64,000 bases of DNA from Stomorhina lunata (taxonomy: Eukaryota; Arthropoda; Insecta; Diptera; Rhiniidae), in the NCBI GenBank assembly GCA_933228675.1, contig OW121741.1, positions 111,532,361-111,596,360 of the forward strand, in the 5' to 3' direction. The notes below the pieces were generated by a model. It was not told where the DNA came from, did not search any database, and saw only the letters and a program-made list of their open reading frames with translations. This document shows positions 23,390-36,190 of this stretch, one piece after another; position 1 is the stretch's first letter, and each line of letters opens with the position of its first letter. A program made the translations under genes and the position numbers.

Positions 23390-25330
23390 ATTCAATTCGA
23401 TAATTTTTTATACAAAAAATTTATATCAAAAATTTAATATTGAAAATTTTTAAGTGAAAAATTTAATATCTAATATTTTCCTATAGAAACAATTCATACC
23501 GAATATTCTTCTATTCAAAAATTATCGAAAATTATTCTATAATTTCATATCAAATATTTTTTATACAAAACAAAATTTAAAACAAAAATTGTTCTTAAGA
23601 AAAAATTATAAAACTAAAATTTTTCTGTAAAAAAAACGCGTCGAGAAATTGGTTATCCCCACAAACATTTTTTAGCTTTTTATCAATAAACTGTCTGTTA
23701 CATTAACAAATAAGCGTAACAGATTGGAAAAAATGCGAATATTCGTTCTTTTTGAAAAAATTATAAAAATAAAATTTTTCTATACAAAAAATTTTGAAAC
23801 GAAAGTTTTTCTTTAAAAAAATTTTAAGATTTTTTCTAATGAACAATTTTCGGTTCAAGCACTTTTTATGAAAAAATCTAAACACGAGAATAAATTTTTT
23901 TACAAAAAAATTTTTAATCGAAAATCTTAAAGCTAAGAATTTTCTATAATTGAAATTTAAAAACTTTACTTTCAAATATAAATAAATTTAAAACTATGAT
24001 TTTTTATAAAAAAAAATTTTGCCAATAAAGAAATTTTTTTACAAAACAATTTTAAAACGAAAATTTTTTTTAGAAAAAATTTTTAAAACAAAAGTTTTTG
24101 CATGCAAAAAAAAAAAATTAAAAATAAAAAATTTTCTGTAGAAAAAATTTTATAACAAAAATTTTTCTACACAAAAAAATTTTGTAACGAAGACTTTTCT
24201 ATAGAAAAAGTTTTTTAACAAAATTTTTTTTTTTTAAATTTATAAAAAAAATTTTTCTATAGAAAAAATTTTAAAACGAAAAACTTTTCTATAGAAAAAA
24301 TTTTGTAACGAAAATTTCTCATAGAAAAAGTTTTAAACGAAAACTTTCCTAAAGATAAAGTCTTAAAATAAAGTTTTTCTATATAAAAAATTAAAATCGA
24401 ACAGTTTTCTATAAAAAAAATTTTTCTATACAAATAATTTAACAACGAACATATTTTTGTAGAAATAATTTAATAAAATAAAATTTCAATTGAAAAAATT
24501 TTCTATAGAAAAAATTTTATAACAAAAATTTTTCCGTAGAAAAAATTTTATAATTTTCTATAGAAAAAATATTATAATGAAAATTTTTCTTTAGAAAAAA
24601 TTTTATAATAAAAATAGAAATAATTTTATAACGAAAATTTTTCAAAAGAAAAATTCTAAATAATATTTTCTTTATATATAATATATTTCTATAGAAAAAA
24701 TTTATAACAAAAATTTGTAACAAAAATTTTTTATAAAAAAATTTTATTACACAATTTCTTTTATGGAAAACATATTTAAATTTTTATAAAGAAAAAAAAT
24801 TTTAAAATTTATCTTTAGAAAAAATTTTAAAATGAAAATTTTTCGATAGGAAACATTTTTAAAAGAAAATTATTATGTAGAAAAAAAATGATAAAGAAAA
24901 TTTTCCTATCGAAATAACTTTTTAACGAAAATGTTTTAATAAAAAAAAATTCATAATAAAAATTTTTCTATAGAAATAATTTTAAATTGAAAAATGTTTA
25001 CAAAAAAAATTTTACAACGAAAATTTTTTATAGAAAAAATTTTATAACAAAAATTTTTCTATAGAAAAAATATTTTAACGAAAATTTTTTAAAAAAAAAA
25101 AAACTTTATAAAGAAAACTTTTCAACAGAAGAAATTTTATGATGAAAATTATTCTATAGAAACATTTTTTTAAAGAAAATGTTTCTATAGAAAAAATTTT
25201 ATAAAGAATATTTTTCTATAGAAAAAAGTTTATAATGAAAATTTTTCTTAAAAAATGTTTTTATAGAAAAAAATATCAAAACTAAAATTTTTCTATTGAA
25301 AAGTTTTATAAAGTCAATTTTTTTAAAAAT
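23390..25330. repeat. 31-bp minisatellite block A5 (family 4, CTATAG-centred)
   Basis: The unit reads AAAATTTTTCTATAG then AAAAAATTTTATAACG, 31 bp. The dyad is centred on CTATAG with ATTTTT and AAAAAT arms. Degenerate at the left (23.4-24.0 kb), clearer from 24.1 kb. Minus-strand open frames in it (23703-23975, 24257-24445, 24517-24723) are Phe/Lys/Ile-rich artefacts. Confidence 0.88.
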
Positions 25331-26320
25331 TCTTATTTCTATAGGAAATTTTTAAAAAAAATATTATTTTTATATGACATTTTTCAAAAATTTCTTATTT
25401 TGATATGAAACTTTTTCAAATTTTTTTTATAGGAAATTCTTCAAAAATTTCTTATTTTTATAGGAAATATTTCCAAAATTTCTTATTTTTATATGATTTT
25501 TTTCAAAAATTTCATAGTTTTATAGGAAATTTTTCAAAAATTTCTTATTTTTATATGAAACTCTTCAAAAATTTCTTACTTCTATATAAAATTTTTCTAA
25601 ATTTGTTTTACTTTTATAGGAAATTTTAAAAAATTTCATAATTTTATAGGATTTTTTATTCCAAAAATTTCTTATTTTTATTGGCATTGGCAGATTTTTT
25701 CAAAAATTAACTTTTTTATAGAAACTTTTTCAAAAATTTATTATCTTTATATGAAATTTTGTTAAAAATTTCTTATTTTGATGGATTATTTTTCAACAAT
25801 TTCTTAGTTATTTAGGAAGTTTTTCAAAAATTTCTTACTTCTATATAAAATTTTTCTAAATTTGTTTTATTTTTATAGGGAATTTTTTAAAAATTTCTTA
25901 TTTTTATAGAATTTTTTTTTTCCAAAAATTTCTTATTTTTATGGGCATTTTTCACAAAAGTTTCTTTTTTTTTAAAGAATTTTTTTCTAAAATCAACTTT
26001 TTTTATAGAAAATTTTTCAAAATTTTCTTTTTTTTATAAGAATTTTTCCCAAAAATTTCTTATTTTTATGAGAATTTTTTATTTTTATGAAAATTTTTCA
26101 AAAATTTCTCATTTTTATAGGAAATTTTTCAAAAATTTCTTATTTTTATAGGAAGTTTTTCAAAAATTTCCTATTTTTTTTAAAGTTTTAAAAAATTTCT
26201 TATTTTGATCGGAAATATTTTAAAAATTTTTTGTTTTTATAAGAAATTTTTTAAAAACTTCTTATTTTTTTAGAAAAGTTTTCAAAATTTTCTTATTTTT
26301 ATAAAAATTTTAAAGAAAAC
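25315..26320. repeat. 31-bp palindromic minisatellite block A6 (family 1, C-centred)
   Basis: Abuts block A5 directly. Units have TTTTTCAAAAA centres and TATTTTTATA spacers. It stops about 90 bp short of the exon 2 donor, so the repeat lies almost against a coding exon. Confidence 0.88.
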
Positions 26321-26408
26321 TCAAAATTTTCAAGACTAAACTTTTCTTATAATTTCTTGAATATATTTTCCTAAATTTGTTTCCTCCTTTCATTTGAGAA
26401 AAACTCAC

Positions 26409-26716
26409 CTCTACTCATCATTGTCATTTTGTCACGCAGCACATTCAGTGTATGAACTCTGCCGTACTGTTCAAATAAACCCCTTAATTTCATCTCGTCC
26501 CAGGACTTAGGAACTTGTCCTACAAACATTTTAATTGTATCAGCATCAGGTTGTTCTTTTAAAAACTCATCATGGACTACAATTTTCATGTCATCATTAG
26601 AGTCTACCGAACATTTTCTGACGGCAGTACAAGGAACTAAAGCCAAAGTATCATCTGTAGAAGTTTCCATTTTATCCAAGGAATTGTCCAAAACATTTAC
26701 ACTTGTTTTATTGTTT
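26409..26716 (-). CDS. aret: CELF/Bruno-family RNA-binding protein, coding exon 2 (linker and first half of RRM1)
   Basis: A 308-bp internal exon, bounded by a TTTCAG acceptor (AG at 26717-26718) and a GTGAGT donor (26403-26408). It encodes residues 301-403 plus one base of Gly404. Residues about 302-355 are an acidic, unstructured linker. RRM1 starts near residue 362 with [16 protein letters not shown], containing the RNP2 motif MFVGQV, then helix 1 (LRGLFEQYG) and strand 2 ([10 protein letters not shown]). The KMFVGQ form, preceded by PDAD, is typical of CELF1/2-type proteins (fly aret and bru2); from memory the CELF3-6/bru3 type reads KLFVGQ or KLFIGQ. Family members bind U/GU-rich RNA elements and control translation, decay and alternative splicing; Drosophila Bruno represses oskar mRNA. 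That role is known for the family and inferred here. The codon frame continues past the donor for a few residues, but RRM homology stops exactly at the splice site. Confidence 0.93.
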
Positions 26717-26718
26717 CT

Positions 26719-27478
26719 GAAAGTAACGAAAATACAAAGAAAATTCAATTTATTTATTTATATTTACAACAATAACTTATTTATTGGAAAAAGCCCCAGT
26801 TGAGGAAAACATTAAAAGTCAATTAGTGGAGAATTACTTCTGCCTGTTTGTGCCATTCCCCCCCTTTTTACGAGGAAAGTCTAAAAACAATAATACAATA
26901 AATAAATATTTATTGATTAAAGTTTTACCCAAACTCCATTAAACTTTTTTGTACCGGAAATTCTATTTGTGGTGAAACACCAAAAACTAATTTACAAATA
27001 CATTCAAGCAACCACCATTTTCGCTTCATTACAAAGTCAATTGTTTATAACTTTTCCAGTTACACAGATACAGTTTTGTTGATGTTGCCATTGTTGTAGT
27101 TGTGGGTATATTTATTATTTCAATTTAGTTTTGTTGTGCAAATGTATTATTGTTTGTTTTGCATTATTTGTTGTTCTTTCCGCAAACAGATTAGATTAGT
27201 TTCGGCATAACAATTGCTGAATATTTATACCTTTTTAATATCAAATTTTCACCCACAAAAAAATATAATAATGTCTATAATATTTATAAATATGTATTAT
27301 CTTGTCATAAATACACATTCCGCACAGAAATATATACTAAGGATAATGCGATGTAATGGACTCAAATTGGTAAACAAACAACAACAACTGGATTAAATGA
27401 ATAAATAGAATTGGAAGAAACTAAAACGATTTAATATAGAAACTAAAATCAATAAATTAGTTTTTCTATAAAATCGCA
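26719..27478. other. Non-repetitive intronic DNA upstream of exon 2
   Basis: Unique sequence at the acceptor end of intron 1. The plus-strand open frames here (26588-26803, 27214-27396) are shadows or chance. Confidence 0.5.
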
Positions 27479-27479
27479 A

Positions 27480-28195
27480 ATACAAAAATTTCGAGTTTTA
27501 AAGAATTTCCTATAAAAGCAAGAAATTTTTGTGATATAATAAAAAAATTTTGAAAAATTTCCTAAAAAATAAAAAAAATTACATTTTCTATCAAAATAAG
27601 AAATTTTTAAAAAATCTATCAAAATAAGAAATTTAAAAAAAAATCCTATAAAAATAGGACATTTTAAAATATTTCCAATATTAAATTTTTCAAAATTTTT
27701 TTTATTTTTATATACAATTTTTCAAAATTTCCTTATTTTTATATGAATATTTAAAAAAAAGTCTTTTTTTGATAAAAATTTTTCTAAATTGCTTATTTTT
27801 ATAGGAAATTATACAAATGATAAACTTTTCAAAAATTTCCTATTTTGTAAGAATTTAAAAAAAAAATTTTAGTTTTATTGAAAATTTTCAAAAATTTCTT
27901 ATTTTTGTAGGAACTTTTTCAAAAATTTCTTATTTTTATAAGAAAATTTTCAAAACTTTCTTGAATTTATAGAAAATTTTAAAAAAATTTCTTATCTTTA
28001 TAGGAAATTCGACAAAAAGTGTATATTTCTATAGGAAATTTTTCAAAAATTTATACCTTTGGTAGGAAATTTTTCAAAAATTCCTTATTTCTATAAGAAA
28101 TTTTTAGGTTACATTTTTTATTAGAAATTCTTAAAAAATTTCTTACCGACAAAAAATTTATATTTCTATAGGAAATTTTTCAAAAATTTATTTAT
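27480..28195. repeat. 31-bp minisatellite block A7 (family 1, orientation switch)
   Basis: Units are G-centred up to about 27690 and C-centred afterwards, so the array inverts internally. Strongly degenerate. Confidence 0.8.
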
Positions 28196-28680
28196 TTTAT
28201 TAAAGATGATGCTAAATTTACCATGGCATTTCTCCACCAAAGATCTTCATGAACAAAATAATATAAAATTAATTTACGAAAAAATAACTTTTTTAACAGA
28301 ACGCTTCAAGGTTTCTTGCAGCATGTCCAGTAACCCACTTATTTCGGGTTTTTATTAAAAAAAATTTTTTTTTTTCTTATATACATATACGTCTATATAT
28401 GCATATATATATACATCTATTTTTTGTCACGATACATACATATATCTATTACGTATATACTTAAATGTGTATAAATTCATAAGTATCAAATCAGAGGTTT
28501 TTATAATAATGCTATTTTCCTCTGAAGTTAAATGTTTATTATAAAAATTCTCAAAAGCTAAATACTATTTTGTAGATGAAAAATTGTATAACGACTAAAA
28601 CTCTGTAAATTGTGTGATAACTTTAGGTTAAGTGTTAACATTTTCTTTTAATAAAAAAAAAAAATTTTAATAAAAAAAAA
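28196..28680. other. Spacer with AT-alternating tract
   Basis: Unique sequence including a TA/CA-rich stretch (28378-28445: ATATACATATAC, TATATATGCATATATATATA). No exon recognised. Confidence 0.5.
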
Positions 28681-30790
28681 AAATTTATACTTTTTGTAGG
28701 AAATTTTTCAAAAATTCCTTATTTCTATAAGAAATTTTTAGGTTAGATTTTTTATTAGAAATTCTTAAAATTTTTCAAAACTATCCATATTTGTTTCGAA
28801 TTTTTCTTTAGAAATAATTTTATAAATAAAATTTTCTAACGAAAAAATTTTATAACGAAAATTTTTCTATAGAAAAAAATTTAAAACAAAAATTTTTCTA
28901 TAGAAAAAAATTTATAATGAAAAATTTTCTATCGAAAAAATTTTATAATGAAAAATTTTCTATAGAAAAAAGTAGAAATAATTTTATGATGAAAATTTTT
29001 CAACAGAAAAAATTTATAACAAAAATTTTTCAAAAATTTGAAATTTTTAAAAATTTTTTTATTTTTATCGGAAATTTTTCAAAAATGTTTTATTTGTATA
29101 GGAAATTTTTAAAAAATTTCCTATTTTTATAGGAAACATTTCTAATTTTCATAAGAAATTTTTCAAAAATTTCTTGTTTTTATAAGAAATTTTTCAAAAA
29201 TTTCTTGTTTTTATAAGAAATTTTTCAAAAAAATTTATATTTTTATAGGAAGTTCTTTATTTTTATACGAAAATTTTAAAAAATTTCTTATTTTTTAAAA
29301 ATAAATTTTCTATAAAAAATTTTATAACGAAAATTTTTCTATAGAAAAAAGAAATTCTATAAGAAATTTTTCAAAAATTTCTTATTTTTATAAGAAGTTC
29401 TTACAAAAATTCCTTATTTTTATAAGAAATTTTTCAAAAAATTTGATATTTTTATAGAAAGCTCCTTATTTTTATACGAAAATTTTAAAAAAATTTCTTA
29501 TTTTTTAAAAATAAATTTTCTATAAAAAATTTTATAGCGAAAATTTTTCTATAAAAAAAAGAAATTTTATAAGAAATTTTTCAAAAATTTCTTATTTTTA
29601 TAAGAAATTCTTACAAAAATTTCTTATTTTTATAAGAAATTTTTCAAAAAATTTGATATTTTTATAGGAAGCTCCTTATATTTATACAAAAATTTTAAAA
29701 AATTTCTTATTTTTTAAAAATAAATTTTCTATAAAAAATTTTATTAGTTTTTCTATAGAAAAAATTTTAAGACAAAAATTTATCTGTAGAAGAAATTTTA
29801 TAATGAAAAATTTTCTGTAGAAAAAATTTTATAATAAAATAGAAATAATTTTATGAAGTAAATTTTTCAAGTATTTTTTTAGAGGAAATATTTCAAAATT
29901 GTTTTATTTTTATCGAAAATTTTTCAAAAGTTTGTTATTTATGTAGAAAAATTTTCAGAAGTTTTCTATTTTTATAAGAAATTTTTTGAAAAACTTATTT
30001 TTCTATAGGAAAATTTTTCAAAAATGCTTTATTTTTAAAGGAAACTTTTAAAAAATTTCATATTTTTAAAAGAAATTTTTCAAAAGTTTCTTATTTTTAT
30101 AAGAAATTTTTCACAGATTTCTTATTTTTATAAGAAATTTTACAAAAATTTCTTGTTTTTATAGAAATTTTTTTAAAAATTTCCCATTTTGTTAGGAAAT
30201 TTTTCAAAAGATTCATATTTTTATAGGAAACTTTTCAAAAATTTCCTATTTTTATAAGAATTTTTTCAAAAATTTCTTATTTTTAGAGAAAACTTTTCAA
30301 AAATATCTTATTTTTACAGAAAATTTTTGAAAAACTTCTTATTTTTATAAGAAATTTTTGAAAAATTTGCAGTGAAATAAGAAATTTTTGAAAAATTTTC
30401 TATAAAAAAAGAAATGTTTGAAAATTTTCCTATAAAAATAAGAAATTTTCTTATTTTTATTAACAGATTTTCAAAACTTTCTTATATTTATAAAAAAATT
30501 TTCAAAATTTTTTTATTTTTGTACAAAATTTTACAAAAATTTCTTATTTTGATAGAAAATTTTTAAAAACTTTCTTATGTTTTTAGAAAGTTTTTCAAAT
30601 TTAATTTCTTAGTTTTATAGGAAATCTATTTTTTATAAGAATTTTGTTATTAAAAATTCTTATTTTTATAAGAAAGTTTTCAAAAATTTCTTATTTTATA
30701 AGAAAAAATACTAAAATTTCTTATATAGTAGAAATTTTTTGGAAAATTTCCTAATTTCATAGAAAAATTTTCAATACATTTTTACAAATA
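28680..30790. repeat. Mixed minisatellite block A8 (families 1 and 4) with a 210-bp higher-order repeat
   Basis: 28.79-29.03 kb is family 4 (CTATAG dyads); most of the rest is family 1, C-centred. From about 29.15 to 29.75 kb a composite unit of about 210 bp occurs three times: the marker CTTTAT/CCTTAT block recurs at 29252, 29461 and 29671. Each copy combines family 1 units, a TTTTTTAAAAATAAATTTTC junction and a family 4 unit. At 30355-30450 the orientation flips briefly to G-centred. Confidence 0.85.
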
Positions 30791-32339
30791 ATTTTTAAAA
30801 GATTTGTGAAGAATTTGCCTCTTTATTTTTACCCTTTAATTTAATTGTTACTAATTTCGAAAATACATTTAAAAAATTGTTGGTCCCTTAAAATTTGAAA
30901 CATATGTTAGCATTTCATGCATTCATACATATATGTTTATATGTTTGTGTGTTTTCATGTGCGTATTCGTTATCATCAAACCACTATTTAAATATCGATT
31001 TAAATGTAATTATAGACTTATTTCCTTACAAACATCTACACTCATGGACTACATTTCTCAATTCCCCTTAAGGTTTTCGAAACAAGAACATAGTCGGTTT
31101 TAAGTGTGTCATTTGCTTCAGGATTCCACCCCTTTTTTTGAAGGAAGAAAATGAATGTCGTGAGATAGACCACAAGTGTAAATATTATTGAAACACTTCG
31201 TTTAACTTAAATGCCGGTTGCACACACTTAAATTTTTTACTTATGACAGAACTACAGCTACAAAAACTTAAAGGATTTTCTTTAACGAAGGACATGAGAG
31301 AGGAACTAAGTAATGAAGCTATTAAAACACATGTTGTATTTTACACTTTAAAAGGCAGTTTGTTGTGGCTAATTTGAAAGTAGGAATATTATAAATGAAT
31401 TGTTGAAAATCTTAATTTAATCATTTACTAATAGGTACAAGGACATAACAACCAAATTTTAAATATATGTGTGTGTGTGTATGTGTGTTGGAAGTTGAAG
31501 CATAAACTAATTTATTATAATATTCTTAAAATTTAGGTTGTTATCCTTCCCCTAATAATGACTAAACAATATCATAGGAAATATCAAAATTGATAAAATG
31601 ACACGAATACGACAGCACGAATAGGACCCTGGATATACCTGATAGAAATAATGACCTTAAAATAATCATGACAATGATACTCACGAAAAAATTAAAATTT
31701 TTGTGACACACATTCATTAATACAGTCTCCCTCAACAGAGATGACACACTTAATCAAACATTAATGAAAAATCTGACTATTTAAATTAATCTCATTACTT
31801 TCGTCCTGGTTCCTGCCATCCGTTATATTTAAACTTTATTAACATTCTTCATTCTTTTTGCTTAAGGCTCTCACTTACACAAATTCCAACAAACTATAAA
31901 TGACAGCAGAACGTGGCGGCACACAATTAACTTGCCACAGGCATTTTAACAACTTATCGCTAAAGTCAATGATTTTTTGTCCTATGCATGAATGGGAATT
32001 AAGAGAAAATCACCAGGATTAAAAATGAAAAATCATACAAGAATAAATGTTAGTTGGGGTTGTCTAAGAGACACTTTGACTGTAAATTTTGTGAGTTTTT
32101 TTTTAATTAGTTAGAAGGCGCGTTTTTGTGGATGTCTGAATACGCTAATAGGATTAATCTTATATAAGTAAATATCTAAAGGATATTGCAAGAATAAAGT
32201 TGAAGGACTCCAATGCGTTCGTTTAAAATGGTTTTTGGCGCTAAGGAAATTAAATTGATAAATGTTCAACTCGTGCTGAATTATGAGCAGGGTAAGGAAT
32301 TGTTACAGATATTAAATTTCCTAAAACAAAACAAATTTT
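30791..32339. other. Non-repetitive intronic DNA
   Basis: Unique sequence with a (GT)n microsatellite near 31467-31488. The minus-strand open frame 31562-31747 has no recognisable domain. No exon identified. Confidence 0.45.
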
Positions 32340-33570
32340 AAAAACTTGCTATAATTTTTTTTAATTTTCTATAAAAATAAGAAATTTTTGAAAAATTTCC
32401 TATAATTAAAAATTTTGAAAAACTTTATATAATAATAAAAAATATTTAAAAAATTTTCTATAAAAATTAGACATTTTTGAAAAATGTTCTATGAAATAGA
32501 AATTTTTAAAAAACTTCTTATAAAACTAAAAAAATTGGAAAAATTTCCTATAATAAAAGGAAATTTTTCAAAAAATTCCTATAAAAAAAGGCAATTTTTG
32601 AAAAAAATCCTATACAAAAAGCAAACTTTTGACAAATTTCCTATAAAAAATAAGAAATGTTTAAAAAATTTTCTATAAAAATAAAAAAATTACAAAAATA
32701 GTAAATTGTTGAAAATTTTTGAAAAATTTCCTATAAAAATAGGAAATTTTTGAAAAATTTCCTATAAAAATAGGAAATTTTTGAAAAATTTCCTATAAAA
32801 ATAGGAAATTTTTGAAAAATTTCCTATAAAAATAGGAAATTTTTGAAAAATTTCCTATAAAAATAGGAAATTTTTGAAAAATTTCTTATAAAAATAAGAA
32901 ATTTTTGAAAAATTTCCTATAAAAATAGGAAATTTTTGAAAAATTTCTTATAAAAATAGGAAATTTTTGAAAAATTTCCTATAAAAATAGGAAATTTTTG
33001 AAAAATTTTCTATAAAAATAGGAAATTTTTGAAAAATTTCCTATAAAAATAGGACATTTTTGAAAAATTTCCTATAAAAATAGGAAATTTTTGAAAAATT
33101 TCCTATAAAAACAGGAAATTTTTAAAAAATTTCCTATAAAAATAGGAAATTTTTGAAAAATTTCCTATAAAATAGGAAAGTTTTGAAAAATTTCCTATAG
33201 AAATAGGAAATTAAAAAAAAAAAAATCCTATAGAAATAGGAAATTTTTTAAAAATTTCTTTTAAAAATAGGAAATTTTTTAAAAATTTCCTATAAAAATA
33301 GTTTTCTAAAAACTTTCTATACAAATAGGAAATTTTTGAAAATTTTCTTTTAATAAAGGGAAATTTTTGAAAAATTAGCTATAGAACTTAGAATTTTTTG
33401 TAATTTTCTTTAAAATTAAGAAATTAAAAAAAAAAAAAATTTCTTTGGTATTAAGAAATTTTTGAAAAATTTCTTTTGAAAAAATTTTCGGATGAAAAAT
33501 GTGAAATTTTTGAAAAATTTCCTGTAGACTAGAACTTTTTGAAAAATTGTCTATAAAAATAAAAAAATGT
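32340..33570. repeat. 31-bp minisatellite block A9 (family 1, G-centred) with a highly uniform core
   Basis: From about 32710 to 33190 roughly fifteen consecutive units are almost identical (CCTATAAAAATAGGAAAT repeating every 31 bp), each containing the perfect 23-nt dyad (AGGAAATTTTT, G, AAAAATTTCCT). Flanks on both sides are degenerate. Confidence 0.93.
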
Positions 33571-34700
33571 TGGTCCCTGCTTTGCTTTCTATTTTAGATC
33601 TTATTTCTGTTTCAATTTTAGCTTTTCTCCATTTGCCATTCAATTATTTCAATTCAAATTCAGTTTGCATAATTTTTCAATAAAACAACTCATTTTCTCG
33701 CAGTTGTTTCTTTAAGATTTATCATCAAATACGAGTGAAACAGCACCAACAGGATATAAAGTACCTTTTGCAACATAAAGAGGGTGCTCATGGAAATCGT
33801 TAATGCACGTACTGGCACAAGGAATGACTGAAAAGCATAGAAACGGCTGAGAGCGTTTTCCCGGTAACAATTTAAGTGCCGAAAAAACTGAAAGACAAAA
33901 GAGAATGTGGGGAGGAACTGATGCCCGCGGTTCACAAATATCAACGACATTAAATTCAATGATTTTTTGGATTTAGAAACATAAAAGAAACGTTAATGTA
34001 CTATTTATGTTCAATTTGACTATTACTGAGAGACAACCACCCCATGTCATACTGACGAGTAAAACTTGTTAGCAGAAGCAACAGCTAAGATAAGGGTAGT
34101 TCGTTCAACTCCACCACCTGTCACTGGCGGCAATTATGAGTTTGTTGGCAAGAAAATCTTTTTCCAAACTACCAAGAACTAATAAATACTAATGCATTTA
34201 CGTCTCTGCTTAGACAAAGACATATTTATGTTTTAACACTTCCGGAAATTGGTATAAAAAAATAAGTTAAAGAAAATCTGTAAATATATAAAAAATGGCT
34301 CTTGAAATCTAAATCAAAGCACTTAAGCCTGCAGCAAATACTGCATTTAACTTTCAGTATGTTTGTGTTTGGGTACATGAATGTGTAATTATACCAGCGG
34401 TTCTTCAGATTAGACCTTCTGTAATTCAAGTAAAATAAATAGAGGTGTTTCTTTTGCTTATTACATGGGGACAGTCTTTTAGTCTTGAACTGCTGGGATC
34501 TTTATGCTTAGTAGAGCATGTTTCCGTTTAAAGGATGGTAGACTGAGAGTGATACAATATCCATGAGCGGTATGAATTTTATACACGCGGGACATTAATA
34601 ATTTACATTATTTAAATGCTTTATCCAGCAATTTCATCCATCCAACCAACAAACACCCAAACATTTGTTACCATATTTTATAAAATTATATACCCAGCAA
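33571..34700. other. Non-repetitive intronic DNA
   Basis: Unique sequence. Minus-strand open frames 33690-33959 (89 codons) and 34226-34429 have ordinary composition but no domain, no splice context and no recognised homology, so I do not call them genes. Confidence 0.4.
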
Positions 34701-36190
34701 ACAAAAAATTAAACCTATTAAACAATTTTCCAAAAAAAAAAATTCTACTAAAGTAGAAAAAATTTTTATTAAATAGAAAAATATTTTTATTAAAAAGTAT
34801 AAGAAATAAGAAATATTTCATATACAAATAAGAAATTTTTGAAAACTTTCCAGTAAAATTAAGAAATTTTTGAAAATTTCCAGTAAAAATTAGAAATTTT
34901 TAAAAACTTTCCAGTAAAAATAAGAAATTTTTGAAAAATTTCTTATAAAAATAAGAAATTTTTGAAAAATTTCTTATAAAAATAAGAAATTTTTTTAAAA
35001 TTTCTTATAAAAATAAGAAGATTTTGAAAAATTTCCTACAAAAATAATAAATTTTTGAAAAGTTTGCTGTAAAAATAAGAAATTTTTGAAAAATTTGCTA
35101 TAAAAATAAAATATTTTTGACAAATTTCCTATAAAAATAAGAAATTTTTGAAAATTTTCTATAAAAACAAGAAATTTTTGAAAAATTTTCTATAAAAATA
35201 ATAAAAATAAAAAATTTTCAGAAAATTAAAAAAAAAATTCTATAAAAATAAGAAATTTTCGAAATATTTCATATAAATATAAAAATTCCTATAGAAAAAA
35301 GATATTTTTTAAAAATTTTCTATAAAAGTGAGAAATCTTTGAAAATAATTTACTATAAAATTACGAAATTTTTAAAGATTTTCAATAAAAATAAGAAATT
35401 TTTAATATTTTAATATAAAAGTAAGAATATTTTTTGAAAAATTTCCTATAAAAATAAGAAATTATTGAAAAATTTCCTATATAATTATGAAATTTTTGAA
35501 AAATTTTCTATCAAAATAAGAAATTTTTGAAAAATTTCCTGTAAAATTAAGAAATTTTTGAAAAATTTCCTATAAAATAAGAATTTCTTGAAAACTTTCC
35601 CATAAAAATGAGAAATTTTTGAAAATTTCCTATAGAAATAAGAAATTTTTGAAAAATTTCCTATAAAAATAAGAAATGTTTGAAAATTAAGAAAATTGTA
35701 AAAAAATATCCCATAAAAATAAGAAAAATTTTCTATAAGAGTAAGAAATTTTTGAAAAATTTATTATAAAATTAAGAAGATTTTGAAATATTTTCTATAA
35801 AAATAAGAAATTTTTAAAAAATTCCTACAAAAATAAGACTTTTTTGAAAAATTTCCTACAAAAATAATAAATTTTGGTATGAAATTTCCTACAAAGAAAT
35901 AAATTTACTATAAAAAATTTAAAAAAATTTCATATAGAAATCAGACATTTTTGAAAAATTTCCTATAAAAATAAGAAAAAATCTTATAAAAATAGCCTAT
36001 TTTTTTTAAAAATTTCTAAAAACAAAAAGTTATTTTTAAAAAGTTTCAAATAAAAATAAAAAATTTTTGAAAAGTTTGCTATAAAAATATGAAATTTTTG
36101 AAAAGTTTCCTTTAAAATTATGAAATATGTGAAATTTTTGAAAAATTGATATTAAGAAATTTGTGAAAAATTTCCCAAAAAAAAAAAAAA
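34701..36190. repeat. 31-bp minisatellite block A10 (family 1, G-centred)
   Basis: Degenerate units (AAATAAGAAATTTTTGAAAA then ATTTCCTATA), ending in a poly-A run near 36177-36192. Confidence 0.88.

Larger units (their letters stand above)
17823..26408 (-). other. Intron 2 of the CELF/Bruno gene (about 8.6 kb)
   Basis: GTGAGT donor and TATACAG acceptor; it interrupts the Gly codon just before the RNP1 motif of RRM1. It holds the mariner relic, the TATCGATA-rich array and two further minisatellite blocks. Confidence 0.88.

Noticed and set aside
32710..33190. CRISPR-like regular repeats
   Set aside because: Contiguous tandem units with no unique spacers, in a eukaryotic intron.
33690..33959. 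89-codon minus-strand frame as an alternative exon of the host gene
   Set aside because: No convincing domain or homology, and the exon 1 to exon 2 junction is already in phase without it.
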